Positions 1 to 9,000 of a stretch of 64,000 nucleotides of DNA are shown one piece after another; within the stretch, counting starts at the first letter, position 1, and each line of letters starts with the position of its first letter. The DNA comes from an uncultured Oscillospiraceae bacterium (GTDB lineage: Bacteria; Bacillota; Clostridia; Oscillospirales; Ruminococcaceae), in the NCBI GenBank assembly GCA_934448295.1, contig CAKSEY010000001.1, positions 124,001-188,000 on the forward strand. Reading direction: 5' to 3'. The notes under the pieces were generated by a model, which saw only the letters and a list, made by a program, of their open reading frames with translations, searched no databases and was not told the DNA's origin. The position numbers and the translations under genes are program-made.

Positions 1-1441
1 GGTCGAAGCCGAAGCCAAGTCCGCCTGTCGGGGGCAGACCGTATTCCAGCGCGGTGATGAAGTCCTCGTCCACCTGCGCGTCGTTTCCGCCCTGCGCGCG
101 CTTTGCGGCAACCTGCTTTACGAAGCGCTCCTTCTGGTCGATGGGGTCGTTCAGCTCGGAGAATGCGTTGCCGAACTCGGTTCCGTTCATGAAGTACTCG
201 AAGCGCTCGGTGAACGCCGGGAACTCCGGCTTTCTCTTTGCAAGCGGGGAGTTCTCAACGGGATAATCGTAGATTATCGTCGGCTGAATGAGGTTCTCCT
301 CAACGAACGCCTCGAAGAACGCGATAAGAACGTGTCCCTTTGTGGAGTTCTCGTCCAGCTCGTCGTCAACGTGGTGCTCCTTTGCGCAGGCTCTTGCGGC
401 TGCGTCGTCCTCCCAGCTGTAATAGTCAACGCCGGCGTACTTCTTGACTGCGTCTATCATGGTGAGGCGCTCCCACGGCTTGCCTACCGCGATCTCCTTG
501 CCCTGATAGGTAACTGTGTCGGTGCCGCATACGTTCAGCGTAACCGTGCGGTAAAGCTCCTCAATGAGGTCCATCATGCCGTAATAATCGGTGTATGCCT
601 GATACATCTCGATGGAGGTGAACTCAGGGTTGTGGGTAGCATCCATGCCCTCGTTGCGGAATATCCTGCCGACCTCGTAAACCTTGTCGAAGCCACCCAC
701 GATAAGGCGCTTTAAGTACAGCTCAGTTTCAATTCTGAGGTACATATCAATGTCCAGCGCGTTGTGGTGTGTCTTGAACGGACGTGCGGCGGCGCCTATC
801 TCCAGCGGAAGGAGGGTAGGCGTGTCAACCTCGAGGTATCCGTGGCCGTCCAGGAAGTTCCTTATCTCGCGGAGTATCCTGGAGCGCTTAACGAAGGTGT
901 CCTTGTTCTCCGGGTTTGCGATAAGGTCGAGGTAACGCTTTCTGTAACGCTCCTCCTTGTCCTTCAGGCCATGCCACTTCTCGGGCAGCGGAAGCAGGGA
1001 CTTGGAAAGCAGGGTTATCTCCTCTGCGTGAACGGAGATCTCGCCCATCTTTGTGCGGAAAACCTTGCCCTTGATGCCGATAATATCGCCGAGGTCCCAC
1101 TTCTTGAACTCGGCGTAGGCGTCCTCGCCCACGTCGTCCTTGCGGACGTAGACCTGCATTCTGTCGGAGCCGTCGCGGATATCCATGAAGCTCGCCTTGC
1201 CCATGATACGGCGGGTCATCATTCTGCCGGCGATGGCAACATCCGTGTTTTCAAGCTCCTCGAAGCGGTCGCGTATCTCCTTGTTGACGATAGAAACCGG
1301 GAACTTTGTTATCTTATAGGGATCCTTTCCGGTTGCCTTGAGCGCTGCAAGCTTCTCCAGCCTTACGCGGTGCTGCTCGTCAAGCTGCTCGGCGGTCATC
1401 TCCTCGTTCTGCTCTGCCTGGTTTTCGATATTCTCTGCCAT
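1..1441 (-). CDS. lysS: Lysyl-tRNA synthetase, class II (3' end cut by window)
   Basis: Charges tRNA-Lys with lysine in the cytoplasm. The gene starts at ATG 1441 (MAENIENQAEQNEEM) and reads open to the window edge, giving 480 codons. The N-terminal OB-fold anticodon-binding domain lies at about residues 55-145. The class II catalytic core follows, with motif 2 around FRNEGMDATHNPEF. The last residues seen, GGLGFGFD, are the start of motif 3, so only the extreme C-terminus is missing. Only 3 nt separate it from the greA stop, so greA-lysS is an operon, a common arrangement in Firmicutes. The start codon is clear because the protein begins right after greA, and no alternative fits better. Confidence 0.95.
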   Translation of the reverse strand, partial: MAENIENQAEQNEEMTAEQLDEQHRVRLEKLAALKATGKDPYKITKFPVSIVNKEIRDRFEELENTDVAIAGRMMTRRIMGKASFMDIRDGSDRMQVYVRKDDVGEDAYAEFKKWDLGDIIGIKGKVFRTKMGEISVHAEEITLLSKSLLPLPEKWHGLKDKEERYRKRYLDLIANPENKDTFVKRSRILREIRNFLDGHGYLEVDTPTLLPLEIGAAARPFKTHHNALDIDMYLRIETELYLKRLIVGGFDKVYEVGRIFRNEGMDATHNPEFTSIEMYQAYTDYYGMMDLIEELYRTVTLNVCGTDTVTYQGKEIAVGKPWERLTMIDAVKKYAGVDYYSWEDDAAARACAKEHHVDDELDENSTKGHVLIAFFEAFVEENLIQPTIIYDYPVENSPLAKRKPEFPAFTERFEYFMNGTEFGNAFSELNDPIDQKERFVKQVAAKRAQGGNDAQVDEDFITALEYGLPPTGGLGFGFD

Positions 1442-1444
1442 TTA

Positions 1445-1930
1445 TCAGTCTTCCTCCTTCTTGGTGATGTTGAGTATCTTGAACTGTATCTCGCCGGAGG
1501 GAGCCTCGGCGGTAACTGTTTCTCCCACTGCGTGGCCGATGAGCGCCCTGCCTATCGGGGATTCATCGGACATATGTCCCTTGTCGATGTTGGCTTCGCT
1601 GGTGCCGACGATCTGGAAGGTCATTTCCTCCTCCATCTCGATGTCGAGAATGGTAACGATATTGCCGATGCCGACCTTCTCGGTGGATATCTCGTCGTCG
1701 TCAAGGATTATCGCGTGCGCGAGGGTCTGCTCGATCTCAGCGATACGGGACTCGATAAGACCCTGCTCGTTCTTTGCTTCATCATACTCGCTGTTCTCGG
1801 AAAGGTCGCCGAAGGAACGCGCCATCTTGATCTTGGCTGCGATCTCCGGGCGGACTACGGTCTTGAGATTTTCAAGCTCTGCCTCGAGCTTCTTAACGCC
1901 TGATTTTGTTAACTTTGTTGTAGGCTTCAT
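1445..1930 (-). CDS. greA: Transcription elongation factor GreA
   Basis: GreA rescues backtracked RNA polymerase by stimulating transcript cleavage. The 161-aa length is normal for the family. Residues 1-75 form the N-terminal coiled coil, whose tip carries the acidic GDLSENSEYDEAK motif (Asp42, Glu45) that reaches into the polymerase secondary channel. The C-terminal FKBP-like domain follows. A strong ribosome binding site, GGAGG, lies 9 nt before ATG 1930. It is the first gene of the greA-lysS pair. Confidence 0.96.
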   Translation of the reverse strand: MKPTTKLTKSGVKKLEAELENLKTVVRPEIAAKIKMARSFGDLSENSEYDEAKNEQGLIESRIAEIEQTLAHAIILDDDEISTEKVGIGNIVTILDIEMEEEMTFQIVGTSEANIDKGHMSDESPIGRALIGHAVGETVTAEAPSGEIQFKILNITKKEED

Positions 1931-2006
1931 GTTCGGTTGTCCTCCAGAATCATAATATTTAATTACAGCGGAACGCTGTGAAAATCATTGGCTGCCTGCC
2001 GGTGAT

Positions 2007-3209
2007 TTATTCGGCGGAGATCAGCGGGGTGAGCACTTCAACGGCTTTCTGGAGCTGTGAATCCGCGTCCTCGCTGATGTTGCCGGGAATCGCCCCGGCG
2101 GGGAGCTCCGTTACATAGTCCGGCTTCAGACCGCTGCCGTCCCATGTGCCTGAGCTGGTGTATATCTTGCCAACGGAAATGGTGAGAGCGCTGCCGTCGG
2201 AGAATGAGTAGGTGTTCTGCATGACCGCCTTGCCGAAGGTCTGGGTGCCCACCAGCAGCGCGCCGCATTCGTCTCGCAGCACCGCAGCCAGAAGCTCTGC
2301 CGCAGAAACCGTGCCGTTGTCCACAAGCACTGCTATCGGCATATCCAGGGAGTTATCGGAATCCGTTTCTATCAGCGTCTTGCGGCTGCCGTCGGAGTAT
2401 TCCACAGTGGCGGCTATCGCGGATGGAACAAACTGGTTCAGTATCGGCTTGAGCGCGCTGGTCACTCCGCCGCCGTTCTGGCGCAGGTCGATTATCAGCG
2501 CCTTTGCCCCGAAATTCTTTGCGGCGGTCAGCGTGCTGAGGAACTGGTCGGAGGTCTTTGCGTTGAAAGAGGTTATCTGGATATAACAGATATTCTCGTT
2601 TACTATCCTTGACGACACGGATTCTATTTCGAGCTGCTGACGGATAAGGTTTACGGAAATGCTCTCGCCGTCCCGCAGAAGCTGTAATGCAAGCCTTGTG
2701 CCGACCTCGCCGGAGATACGCTCCATAGCCTGACCAGGTTCCATTGAAAGCAGGCTCTTTCCGTCTATGGCGGTGATTATATCCCCTGCCAGCACTCCGT
2801 TCAGCTCTGCGGAGCTTCCCTTATAAACGGTGGTGATCTTCAGGTAGCCGCTGGAATCCTCCTCCGCCTCGAAGCCTGCGCCGAGGATAACGCCCGCCTG
2901 GGTCTGCTGGAGCTCGTAATAAGCGGACGGCGCGATGTAGGAGGCGTACTTGTCGCCTGTTCCCGAAATATAGCCGTTGATGGTGCTTGCTTCAAGGATA
3001 TCATCGTCAATGGAGCCGGAACCGATGTAGTTCTGCCGCACGGTGGTGTCTATCTCCTGGAGCTTCTGATAGATTCCCTCGTAATTCTGCGAGGTGCCTA
3101 TCTTCGAGTTGTAGATGTTCAGCGACACCGTCCATGTAAGGACGAATGTGATGGCGCAGCCTATCGCCACAAGGCTGATGGCTATGCCGAGGGAAATCTT
3201 CTTGTTCAA
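2007..3209 (-). CDS. S41-family C-terminal processing peptidase (CtpA-like)
   Basis: A membrane-anchored serine protease of 400 aa that would act outside the membrane. Residues 5-30 form one N-terminal transmembrane anchor. GDKYASY (about 85-91) matches the family GDPYT-Y motif. A PDZ domain spans about 97-190. The S41 catalytic domain follows, with the Ser/Lys dyad at Ser302 (NGTVSAAE) and Lys327 (QTFGKAV). The gene lies 15 nt after ftsX and appears to be the last gene of an ftsE-ftsX-ctp operon. In many Firmicutes a murein hydrolase gene sits between ftsX and this protease, and it is absent here. The natural substrate is not evident from the sequence. Confidence 0.92.
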   Translation of the reverse strand: MNKKISLGIAISLVAIGCAITFVLTWTVSLNIYNSKIGTSQNYEGIYQKLQEIDTTVRQNYIGSGSIDDDILEASTINGYISGTGDKYASYIAPSAYYELQQTQAGVILGAGFEAEEDSSGYLKITTVYKGSSAELNGVLAGDIITAIDGKSLLSMEPGQAMERISGEVGTRLALQLLRDGESISVNLIRQQLEIESVSSRIVNENICYIQITSFNAKTSDQFLSTLTAAKNFGAKALIIDLRQNGGGVTSALKPILNQFVPSAIAATVEYSDGSRKTLIETDSDNSLDMPIAVLVDNGTVSAAELLAAVLRDECGALLVGTQTFGKAVMQNTYSFSDGSALTISVGKIYTSSGTWDGSGLKPDYVTELPAGAIPGNISEDADSQLQKAVEVLTPLISAE

Positions 3210-3224
3210 GGCGCTGTTCCTTTC

Positions 3225-4127
3225 TCAGACCTTAATGTGCTTGCCGGTGCTTATCACCGTTCCCACTGCGCCAAGCAGGGCTCCCGCAGCGCAGTTCGCG
3301 GCGAGGACTATCCACATGATGTCCTGGAACGGGGTGAACCCGTAGAATCCGAACATCTGCCACAGGGTGAGGTCGGCGGAGAACAGGGAGAACACGGAGT
3401 CATAAACCAGCCAGCACAGCCCCCAGGAGGCGGCGCCGGCAAGTATGCCGATGAACATACCCTCCACGAAGAATGGGGTTTTGATGAAGCCGCTGGTGGC
3501 GCCGACATAGCGCATAATGTTTATTTCATTGCGGCGGGCGTAAACGCTGGTTCGTATGGAGTTCGACACGATAACTATGCTGACCGCCACAAGGGCTATC
3601 AGCACGGCTCCGCCGATTATCGAGAACGTGTTGCGGATATGCACCAGCACGCTTGCGAAATCGTAGGGCGCCTTTACCTGCTCAACGCCGTCCAGCTCGC
3701 TGACCGTGCTTACGACCCGGCGGATATTGGAAAGCTCCTTCACCCGGACAAGGAAGGTTTCCGGCATGGGGTTTTCGTCAAGGTAGTCCAGAAGCTCGCT
3801 GTATTCCGCCATATCGTTGCGGAAATCGGCAAGCGCTTCCTCCTTGGAATAATACCTCACGTCGGTGAGCTCGCTGTTCTTGTCCAGTACGGATTTGATG
3901 TGCTCCACCTGCTTGTCGGTGACGTTCTCCTGGAGGTATATGGTTATCTCGTTCGTGTCCTCGATATTGGTCATGATCTTGTTGACGTTCATCATCATCA
4001 GGAGCGCGCAGCTTACCAGCAGCAGGCTCACCATGAGTATGCTGAAGCTGGCAAAGGACATCAGGAAATTCTTCCATACGGAGGATATTCCCTTTTTAAC
4101 AAGGTATGTGGCATTACTCGTCCTCAT
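3225..4127 (-). CDS. ftsX: Cell division protein FtsX (permease-like subunit)
   Basis: FtsX is the membrane half of the FtsEX complex, which activates peptidoglycan hydrolases at the division site or along the side wall. The 300 aa are arranged as in the family: TM1 at about 22-46, an extracellular domain at 47-160 that would contact the hydrolase, then three further helices at about 168-190, 220-242 and 270-292. The conserved cytoplasmic segment INIMRYVGAT precedes TM3. It overlaps the end of ftsE by 14 nt, which indicates coupled translation. No partner hydrolase gene is adjacent. Confidence 0.95.
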   Translation of the reverse strand: MRTSNATYLVKKGISSVWKNFLMSFASFSILMVSLLLVSCALLMMMNVNKIMTNIEDTNEITIYLQENVTDKQVEHIKSVLDKNSELTDVRYYSKEEALADFRNDMAEYSELLDYLDENPMPETFLVRVKELSNIRRVVSTVSELDGVEQVKAPYDFASVLVHIRNTFSIIGGAVLIALVAVSIVIVSNSIRTSVYARRNEINIMRYVGATSGFIKTPFFVEGMFIGILAGAASWGLCWLVYDSVFSLFSADLTLWQMFGFYGFTPFQDIMWIVLAANCAAGALLGAVGTVISTGKHIKV

Positions 4128-4806
4128 CTGATGAACCTCCGATCACTTCGTCGAATGTTATCGAACCGTCCTCTATGTTGATGATCCTGCCGCCAAAATG
4201 CTTTACCAGGTCGTGCTCGTGCGTCACCATGATGATGGTGGTCCCTGCGGAGCGGTTTATGTCCTTCAGCAGCTCCACTATTTCATAGGAAAGGCGCGGG
4301 TCGATGTTTCCGGTGGGCTCGTCGGCTATGATGAGCCCCGGGTCGTTTGCAAGCGCCCTTGCAATGGCGACCCTCTGCTGCTCGCCGCCGGAAAGCTCCC
4401 GCGGACGGCTCTTCGCCTTGTCGGCGAGGTCGACGAGGTTCAGCACATAGGGCACGCGGTTCTTGATGAAGCGGGTGCTCTTATCCGCGATACGCAGCAC
4501 GAACGCAACGTTTTCGTATACGTTAAGCTCCTGTATCAGCCGGAAATCCTGGAACACCATGCCTATCGAGCGGCGGAACTTCGCAATGGCGTTGCCCTTT
4601 AGCTTTGCAAGGTTGCTGCCGTTTACGAACACTCTGCCGGAGGTCGGCGTTATCTCGCGCATCAGCAGCTTCACAAGGGTGGATTTACCCGCGCCGCTGC
4701 CGCCGACTATAAATACGAATTCCCCGTCGTTTATCCGGAGGTTTATATCCTGGAGCGCGTCTACTCCGCTGGAGTAATGTACGCTGACATTCTTTAATTC
4801 TACCAT
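4114..4806 (-). CDS. ftsE: Cell division ATP-binding protein FtsE
   Basis: FtsE is the ABC ATPase that drives FtsX. The 230-aa protein has Walker [10 protein letters not shown] (35-43), a Q-loop in MVFQDFRLI, the signature LSGGEQQR, Walker [10 protein letters not shown] and a switch histidine in VTHEHD. The start ATG 4806 has GGGAGAAG just upstream. It is first in the ftsE-ftsX-ctp operon. Promoter elements between 4807 and 4890 are not distinct enough to call. Confidence 0.96.
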   Translation of the reverse strand: MVELKNVSVHYSSGVDALQDINLRINDGEFVFIVGGSGAGKSTLVKLLMREITPTSGRVFVNGSNLAKLKGNAIAKFRRSIGMVFQDFRLIQELNVYENVAFVLRIADKSTRFIKNRVPYVLNLVDLADKAKSRPRELSGGEQQRVAIARALANDPGLIIADEPTGNIDPRLSYEIVELLKDINRSAGTTIIMVTHEHDLVKHFGGRIINIEDGSITFDEVIGGSSDEDE

Positions 4807-4892
4807 TTCTTCTCCCTCGGATCGCTATCTGTTATTTTCCCCAAAACTTTTCTGTAACGGAGGCTTTAATAACCCCTCTAATACACTTCAAA

Positions 4893-4920
4893 GGCTGTCC
4901 CGCCGGAAAGCGGGGCAGCC
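4893..4920 (-). terminator. Terminator after the CdaR-type regulator
   Basis: GGCTG/CAGCC and CCCGC/GCGGG arms surround a short loop, giving an 11-bp stem with one wobble pair. On the minus strand it lies 28 nt after the stop of the 4948-6033 gene. Only a weak T tract (TTTGAAG) follows, so efficiency is uncertain. Confidence 0.5.
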
Positions 4921-4947
4921 GGATTTGCAGTAATTACGCCGCGCCCA

Positions 4948-6033
4948 TCAGAACTTGGTGGGGTTTGCGGCCAGGTATTTCTTTACCATCAGCGCGATCT
5001 TGAAGATTATCGCGTGGTCGAATTCGCGCAGGTCGAGACCGGTCAGCTTCTTTATCTTGTCGAGGCGGTAAACCAGCGTGTTTCTGTGAACGAACAGCTT
5101 TCTGGAGGTCTCGGAAACGTTCAGGCTGTTCTCAAAGAACTTCTGGATCGTGAACAGGGTCTCGTGGTCGAGGGACTCTATGGAATTCTTCTTGAAAACC
5201 TCCTTCAGGAACGTTTCGCAGAGGGTGGTCGGCAGGTGATAGATAAGCCGCGCGATACCGAGGTTGTCGTAGCTTACGATGTTCTTGTCGGTGTCGAATA
5301 CCTTGCCGACTTCAAGGGCGGTCTGCGCCTCCTTGAAAGAGCGTGCGAGGTCCTTTACGCCGACAACAGGCGTGCCTATTCCGACGTTCACCTTTGTGAA
5401 GAACTCGCTGGAAAGCGTGTCGGAGATGGAGCGCGCGAGCTTTTCAAGGTCGCGGACGTCTATATTGTTCTTTACTTCCTTGACCAGAACGATATCCGTC
5501 TCGGTTATGTTGAACACGAAGTCCTTGTTCTTATCCGGGAACAGGTTCTGGATAACGTCGTAGGCGGAAACGTCGTTGGAGGAGATAACGCTTATAAGAA
5601 ACACCACTCTGCTGATATCGGAGTTGAAGTGGAGCTCTCTCGCTTTAAGGCTGATGTCGCCCGGCAGCACGTTATCAAGGATTATGTTCTTGACGAAGTT
5701 GTTTCTGTCGTATTTTTCATCGTAGTACTGCTTTATTCCGGACAGGGAGATGGCGATAACGCTTGCGTACTTGCCGGCGGGCTCGTCGGTGCCCTCGACG
5801 AATACCGCGTAATCCGGCTTTACATGGATACCGAAGGGCTTGTAGGTGTAGCCGTCGCGGATAAACACCTCGTGTGAATCGCCAAGCTCTATGGGGAAGA
5901 AATCATTTCCGCCGCCGACCCTTGTAAGGTCGCTGCAGGCGATGATGGTGCCGTTCTCGTCAATAACTCCGATAACTCTGTTAACTGCGTCCTTCATCTG
6001 ATGGACGATGCCCTGAAAAAGCCTGTTAGACAT
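4948..6033 (-). CDS. CdaR/PucR-family transcriptional regulator
   Basis: Probably a DNA-binding regulator that responds to a small metabolite. The 361-aa protein has an N-terminal sugar-diacid-recognition-like sensor (about 1-135), a GGDEF-like middle domain (about 140-270) and a PucR-type C-terminal helix-turn-helix (about 305-355, with NVSETSRKLFVHRNTLVYRL). That C-terminal helix is the family hallmark. In Enterobacteria CdaR controls glucarate and glycerate use, but no such genes are near here, so the ligand is unknown. It is transcribed alone and diverges from metG. Confidence 0.88.
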   Translation of the reverse strand: MSNRLFQGIVHQMKDAVNRVIGVIDENGTIIACSDLTRVGGGNDFFPIELGDSHEVFIRDGYTYKPFGIHVKPDYAVFVEGTDEPAGKYASVIAISLSGIKQYYDEKYDRNNFVKNIILDNVLPGDISLKARELHFNSDISRVVFLISVISSNDVSAYDVIQNLFPDKNKDFVFNITETDIVLVKEVKNNIDVRDLEKLARSISDTLSSEFFTKVNVGIGTPVVGVKDLARSFKEAQTALEVGKVFDTDKNIVSYDNLGIARLIYHLPTTLCETFLKEVFKKNSIESLDHETLFTIQKFFENSLNVSETSRKLFVHRNTLVYRLDKIKKLTGLDLREFDHAIIFKIALMVKKYLAANPTKF

Positions 6034-6262
6034 TCTATTACCTCTTTCTGCGGTGCGCGGATATCACAGCCCGCACCGCCACTTTCTCCGGACCCCTCTG
6101 GGTCAGGCGGCGCGCGGCAGACGACCCGCGTGTTCTGTTCGCTTCCCGCCGTGCAGACATGGACGGCGATAATACTCTAATCTATATTGTACTAAAAAAT
6201 TCAGAAAAAATCAAGTGTTTTTTATGTATTATGTAAAAATTCCTTTATTTTTTTCGGTATGC
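6034..6262. other. Intergenic region between the regulator and metG
   Basis: No gene is visible. The part near 6040-6170 is GC-rich. The part from 6180 is strongly AT-rich and leads into the metG promoter. No T-box or SAM riboswitch motif was found ahead of metG. Confidence 0.5.
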
Positions 6263-6291
6263 TTGCAAATTGAACCGAAAAGTAATATAAT
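6263..6291 (+). promoter_or_regulatory. SigA-type promoter of metG
   Basis: TTGCAA (6263-6268) and TATAAT (6286-6291) are separated by exactly 17 nt in an AT-rich tract. Transcription would start near 6298, giving a leader of about 75 nt before ATG 6373. Confidence 0.75.
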
Positions 6292-6372
6292 AAAATAGCA
6301 CAATAATATTTGCCGCAGGATAGTATTTCCTGTTGAACATTACTAATCGTAGAAAAAGAGGTATGTATAACA

Positions 6373-8316
6373 ATGTGTAATTGCAGTAAGGGAAAATATT
6401 ACATCACCACCCCGATCTATTATCCGTCCGGGAATCCGCATATCGGTCACTGCTATACGACGGTTGCCTGCGACACCATCGCGAGATTCAAGAGAATGCA
6501 GGGCTATGACGTGATGTTCCTGACCGGCACGGACGAGCACGGCCAGAAGATAGAGCTGAAAGCAGAGGAAAAGGGCGTAACTCCCAAGGAGTACGTTGAC
6601 GAGATAGTAGCCAACTTCAAGCGCCTGTGGGAGACCATGGGGATAAGCTACGACAGATTTATCCGCACCACCGACGACTATCATGTTTCCGCCGTACAGA
6701 AGATATTCAGGACCCTCTACGACAAGGGCTACATCTACAAGGGCGAATACACCGGCAAGTACTGCACCCCCTGCGAGAGCTTCTGGACTGAGAGCCAGCT
6801 CGTGAACGGAAAGTGCCCCGACTGCGGCAGAGACGTCATCGACGCCCACGAGGAAGCCTACTTCCTGCGCCTTTCCGACTACGCGGACAAGGTGGAGAAG
6901 TTCCTCACCGAGACCGACTACCTCCAGCCGAAAAGCCGCGTGAACGAGATGGTCAACAACTTCATCAAGCCCGGACTGGAGGATCTCTGCGTTTCCAGAA
7001 CCAGCTTCAAGTGGGGCGTTCCTGTGGATTTCGACCCCGGACACGTTGTTTATGTATGGGTAGACGCGCTCTCCAACTATATCACGGCGCTGGGCTACGA
7101 CAACGACAAGTACGACGATTTCAGCAAGTACTGGCCTGCCGACCTGCACATGACCGCAAAGGAGATCGTGCGCTTCCACTCCATCGTATGGCCCATCATC
7201 CTGATGATGCTCGACCTGCCGCTGCCGAAGCACCTTTACGGACACGGCTGGATAAACTTCAACGGTCAGAAGATGTCCAAGTCCCTCGGCAACGTTATCG
7301 ACCCGTTCGTGCTCGCAGAGCGCTACGGCTCTGACGCAGTGCGCTACCAGATACTCCGGGATATGCCCTACGGCTCCGACTGCAACTTCTCCAACGAGAT
7401 AATGATAGGCAGGATAAACACCGACCTTGCCAACGACCTCGGAAACCTTGTTTCCAGAACCGTTGCGATGGCTGACAAGTACTTCGGTGGAACTCTCCCC
7501 GAGGAGAAAAAGGCGGAGCCCATAGACGAGGAGCTGCGCACAATGGCGGCGGCGCTCAAGGAGACGGTTTCAAAGCTCATCGAGGAGGCTCAGCTCTCCA
7601 AGGCGCTGGAGGAGATATTCAAGGTAGTTTCCCGCGCCAACAAGTATATCGACGAGACCGCTCCGTGGGTTCTCGCAAAGGACGAGGCGAATATGCCGAG
7701 ACTTGCGGCTGTGCTGTACAACCTGCTTGAAAGCATTCGCATATGCTCCGGTCTGCTGTATCCGTTCATGCCCAAGACCATGCCGAAGGTATGGGAGCAG
7801 ATAGGCGCCGACGAGAGCATGACAGCCTACGACAACCTGGGAACATTCGGCGTGCTCCCGCAGAACGTCACCGTTCACAAGGGCGAGGTGCTGTTCCCGA
7901 GAATAGACATGGAGAAGGAGATAGACGAGCTGAACAGCCTGCTCACTCCCGCCAAGACTATCCGCGAGGACGAGGATCTCGACAAGGCGAACATCATCAG
8001 CATAGACCAGTTCGCCGAGGTGAAGCTCCGCAGCGGAGAAATCACCGCCTGCGAAAAGGTGAAGAAATCCAAGAAGCTGCTGAAGCTCACCGTTGACGAC
8101 GGCAGGAACGGCAGGCAGATAGTTTCCGGAATCGCTTCATGGTATCAGCCGGAGGACCTCATCGGAAAGAAGATAGTGTTCGTTGCGAACCTCGCTCCCG
8201 CAAAGCTCTGCGGAGAGCTCAGCGAGGGCATGATACTCGCCTGCGACGCAGGTGAAAACGACGTGAGGGTGCTGTTCCTCGACAATGACGTCCCGAACGG
8301 AAGCACCATTAGATAA
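6373..8316 (+). CDS. metG: Methionyl-tRNA synthetase
   Basis: Charges tRNA-Met, including the initiator. The 647-aa protein is the long form. The class I HIGH motif is in PSGNPHIGHCYTT (about 16-28). A zinc-knuckle insertion carries CTPC and CPDC. The KMSKS loop (about 299-303) lies in GQKMSKSLGNV. The anticodon-binding helical domain follows, and a C-terminal tRNA-binding OB fold (about 545-647, DQFAEVKLRSGEI) promotes dimerisation. AAAAAGAGG lies about 11 nt before ATG 6373. It is followed at 27 nt by a small operon that may be co-transcribed. Confidence 0.97.
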   Translation: MCNCSKGKYYITTPIYYPSGNPHIGHCYTTVACDTIARFKRMQGYDVMFLTGTDEHGQKIELKAEEKGVTPKEYVDEIVANFKRLWETMGISYDRFIRTTDDYHVSAVQKIFRTLYDKGYIYKGEYTGKYCTPCESFWTESQLVNGKCPDCGRDVIDAHEEAYFLRLSDYADKVEKFLTETDYLQPKSRVNEMVNNFIKPGLEDLCVSRTSFKWGVPVDFDPGHVVYVWVDALSNYITALGYDNDKYDDFSKYWPADLHMTAKEIVRFHSIVWPIILMMLDLPLPKHLYGHGWINFNGQKMSKSLGNVIDPFVLAERYGSDAVRYQILRDMPYGSDCNFSNEIMIGRINTDLANDLGNLVSRTVAMADKYFGGTLPEEKKAEPIDEELRTMAAALKETVSKLIEEAQLSKALEEIFKVVSRANKYIDETAPWVLAKDEANMPRLAAVLYNLLESIRICSGLLYPFMPKTMPKVWEQIGADESMTAYDNLGTFGVLPQNVTVHKGEVLFPRIDMEKEIDELNSLLTPAKTIREDEDLDKANIISIDQFAEVKLRSGEITACEKVKKSKKLLKLTVDDGRNGRQIVSGIASWYQPEDLIGKKIVFVANLAPAKLCGELSEGMILACDAGENDVRVLFLDNDVPNGSTIR

Positions 8317-8343
8317 TTCCGAATTAAATTTGGGGGTGGTTTT

Positions 8344-9000
8344 TTGGATATTTCAAGAATGGCGGATATTGCGTCAGTCAGCCGGACTACGCTGACTCAT
8401 TCCGCAGAGCACCGCACACAGGAGAAATCCTCCACGCTGGCGGCCGACCACACAGACGCGTTTATAAAGTCCGAGGCGGCTTTTACGCCCGCATACACCA
8501 AAAAATCAGCCCAGAAGCAGGCGAGCGACAACAACCTTACCCAGCGCGAGGACAGCGAGGATAAGGTCGGCGCAATAAAGCAGGGCGAGGGCGCGAATAA
8601 ATCCGAGCTTATGGCTGAGGGCATACAGCACATTATCCGCGCAATGCTGGTAAAGCAGGGCGAGGTGCTGACCGGGAATATCCCGAGCATAGGCGCGAAG
8701 CTCTATTCAGACGAACTGCTGTCCCAGATACGGCGGCTGTACGGCAATTCCGCCGAGGCGGAGGACACCCCGGAATACTGGTCGGCGGACAACACCGCAG
8801 ACCGTCTGCTGCTGTTCTTCGACTGCGTTTCAGTGGACGGCGACAAGTTCAACCTGCTGGAGCGGAGCTTCCGCGGCGCATTCAACGATACGGAGCAGCT
8901 TTTCGGCGGGCGCGGGCGGCTTCCGCTGGAGAGCTATGAAACAAGGGCGCTGGTGAACGAAAAGTACTTCAGCGTACAGGGTAACAATGGCAATATTTGA
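8344..9000 (+). CDS. Hypothetical protein, possibly related to DUF5610
   Basis: 218 aa with no signal peptide or membrane helix. Residues 1-100 are low-complexity and polar, probably disordered. The C-terminal 110 residues form a compact helical domain with the pattern YWSADNTADRLLLFF...LLERSFRGAF...LFGG. From memory this resembles a small domain in clostridial flagellum-associated hypotheticals (DUF5610), but I cannot confirm it. The start is taken as TTG 8344 because a GGGGGTGG ribosome binding site ends 5 nt before it. ATG 8359 is the alternative. The last 14 nt overlap tatD, so the two are translationally coupled. Confidence 0.7.
   Translation: MDISRMADIASVSRTTLTHSAEHRTQEKSSTLAADHTDAFIKSEAAFTPAYTKKSAQKQASDNNLTQREDSEDKVGAIKQGEGANKSELMAEGIQHIIRAMLVKQGEVLTGNIPSIGAKLYSDELLSQIRRLYGNSAEAEDTPEYWSADNTADRLLLFFDCVSVDGDKFNLLERSFRGAFNDTEQLFGGRGRLPLESYETRALVNEKYFSVQGNNGNI

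Noticed and set aside
764..1903. 379-codon open frame on the plus strand
   Set aside because: It lies opposite lysS and greA, both clear. Its protein is Leu/Val-rich with no domain. Shadow frame of a GC-rich gene.
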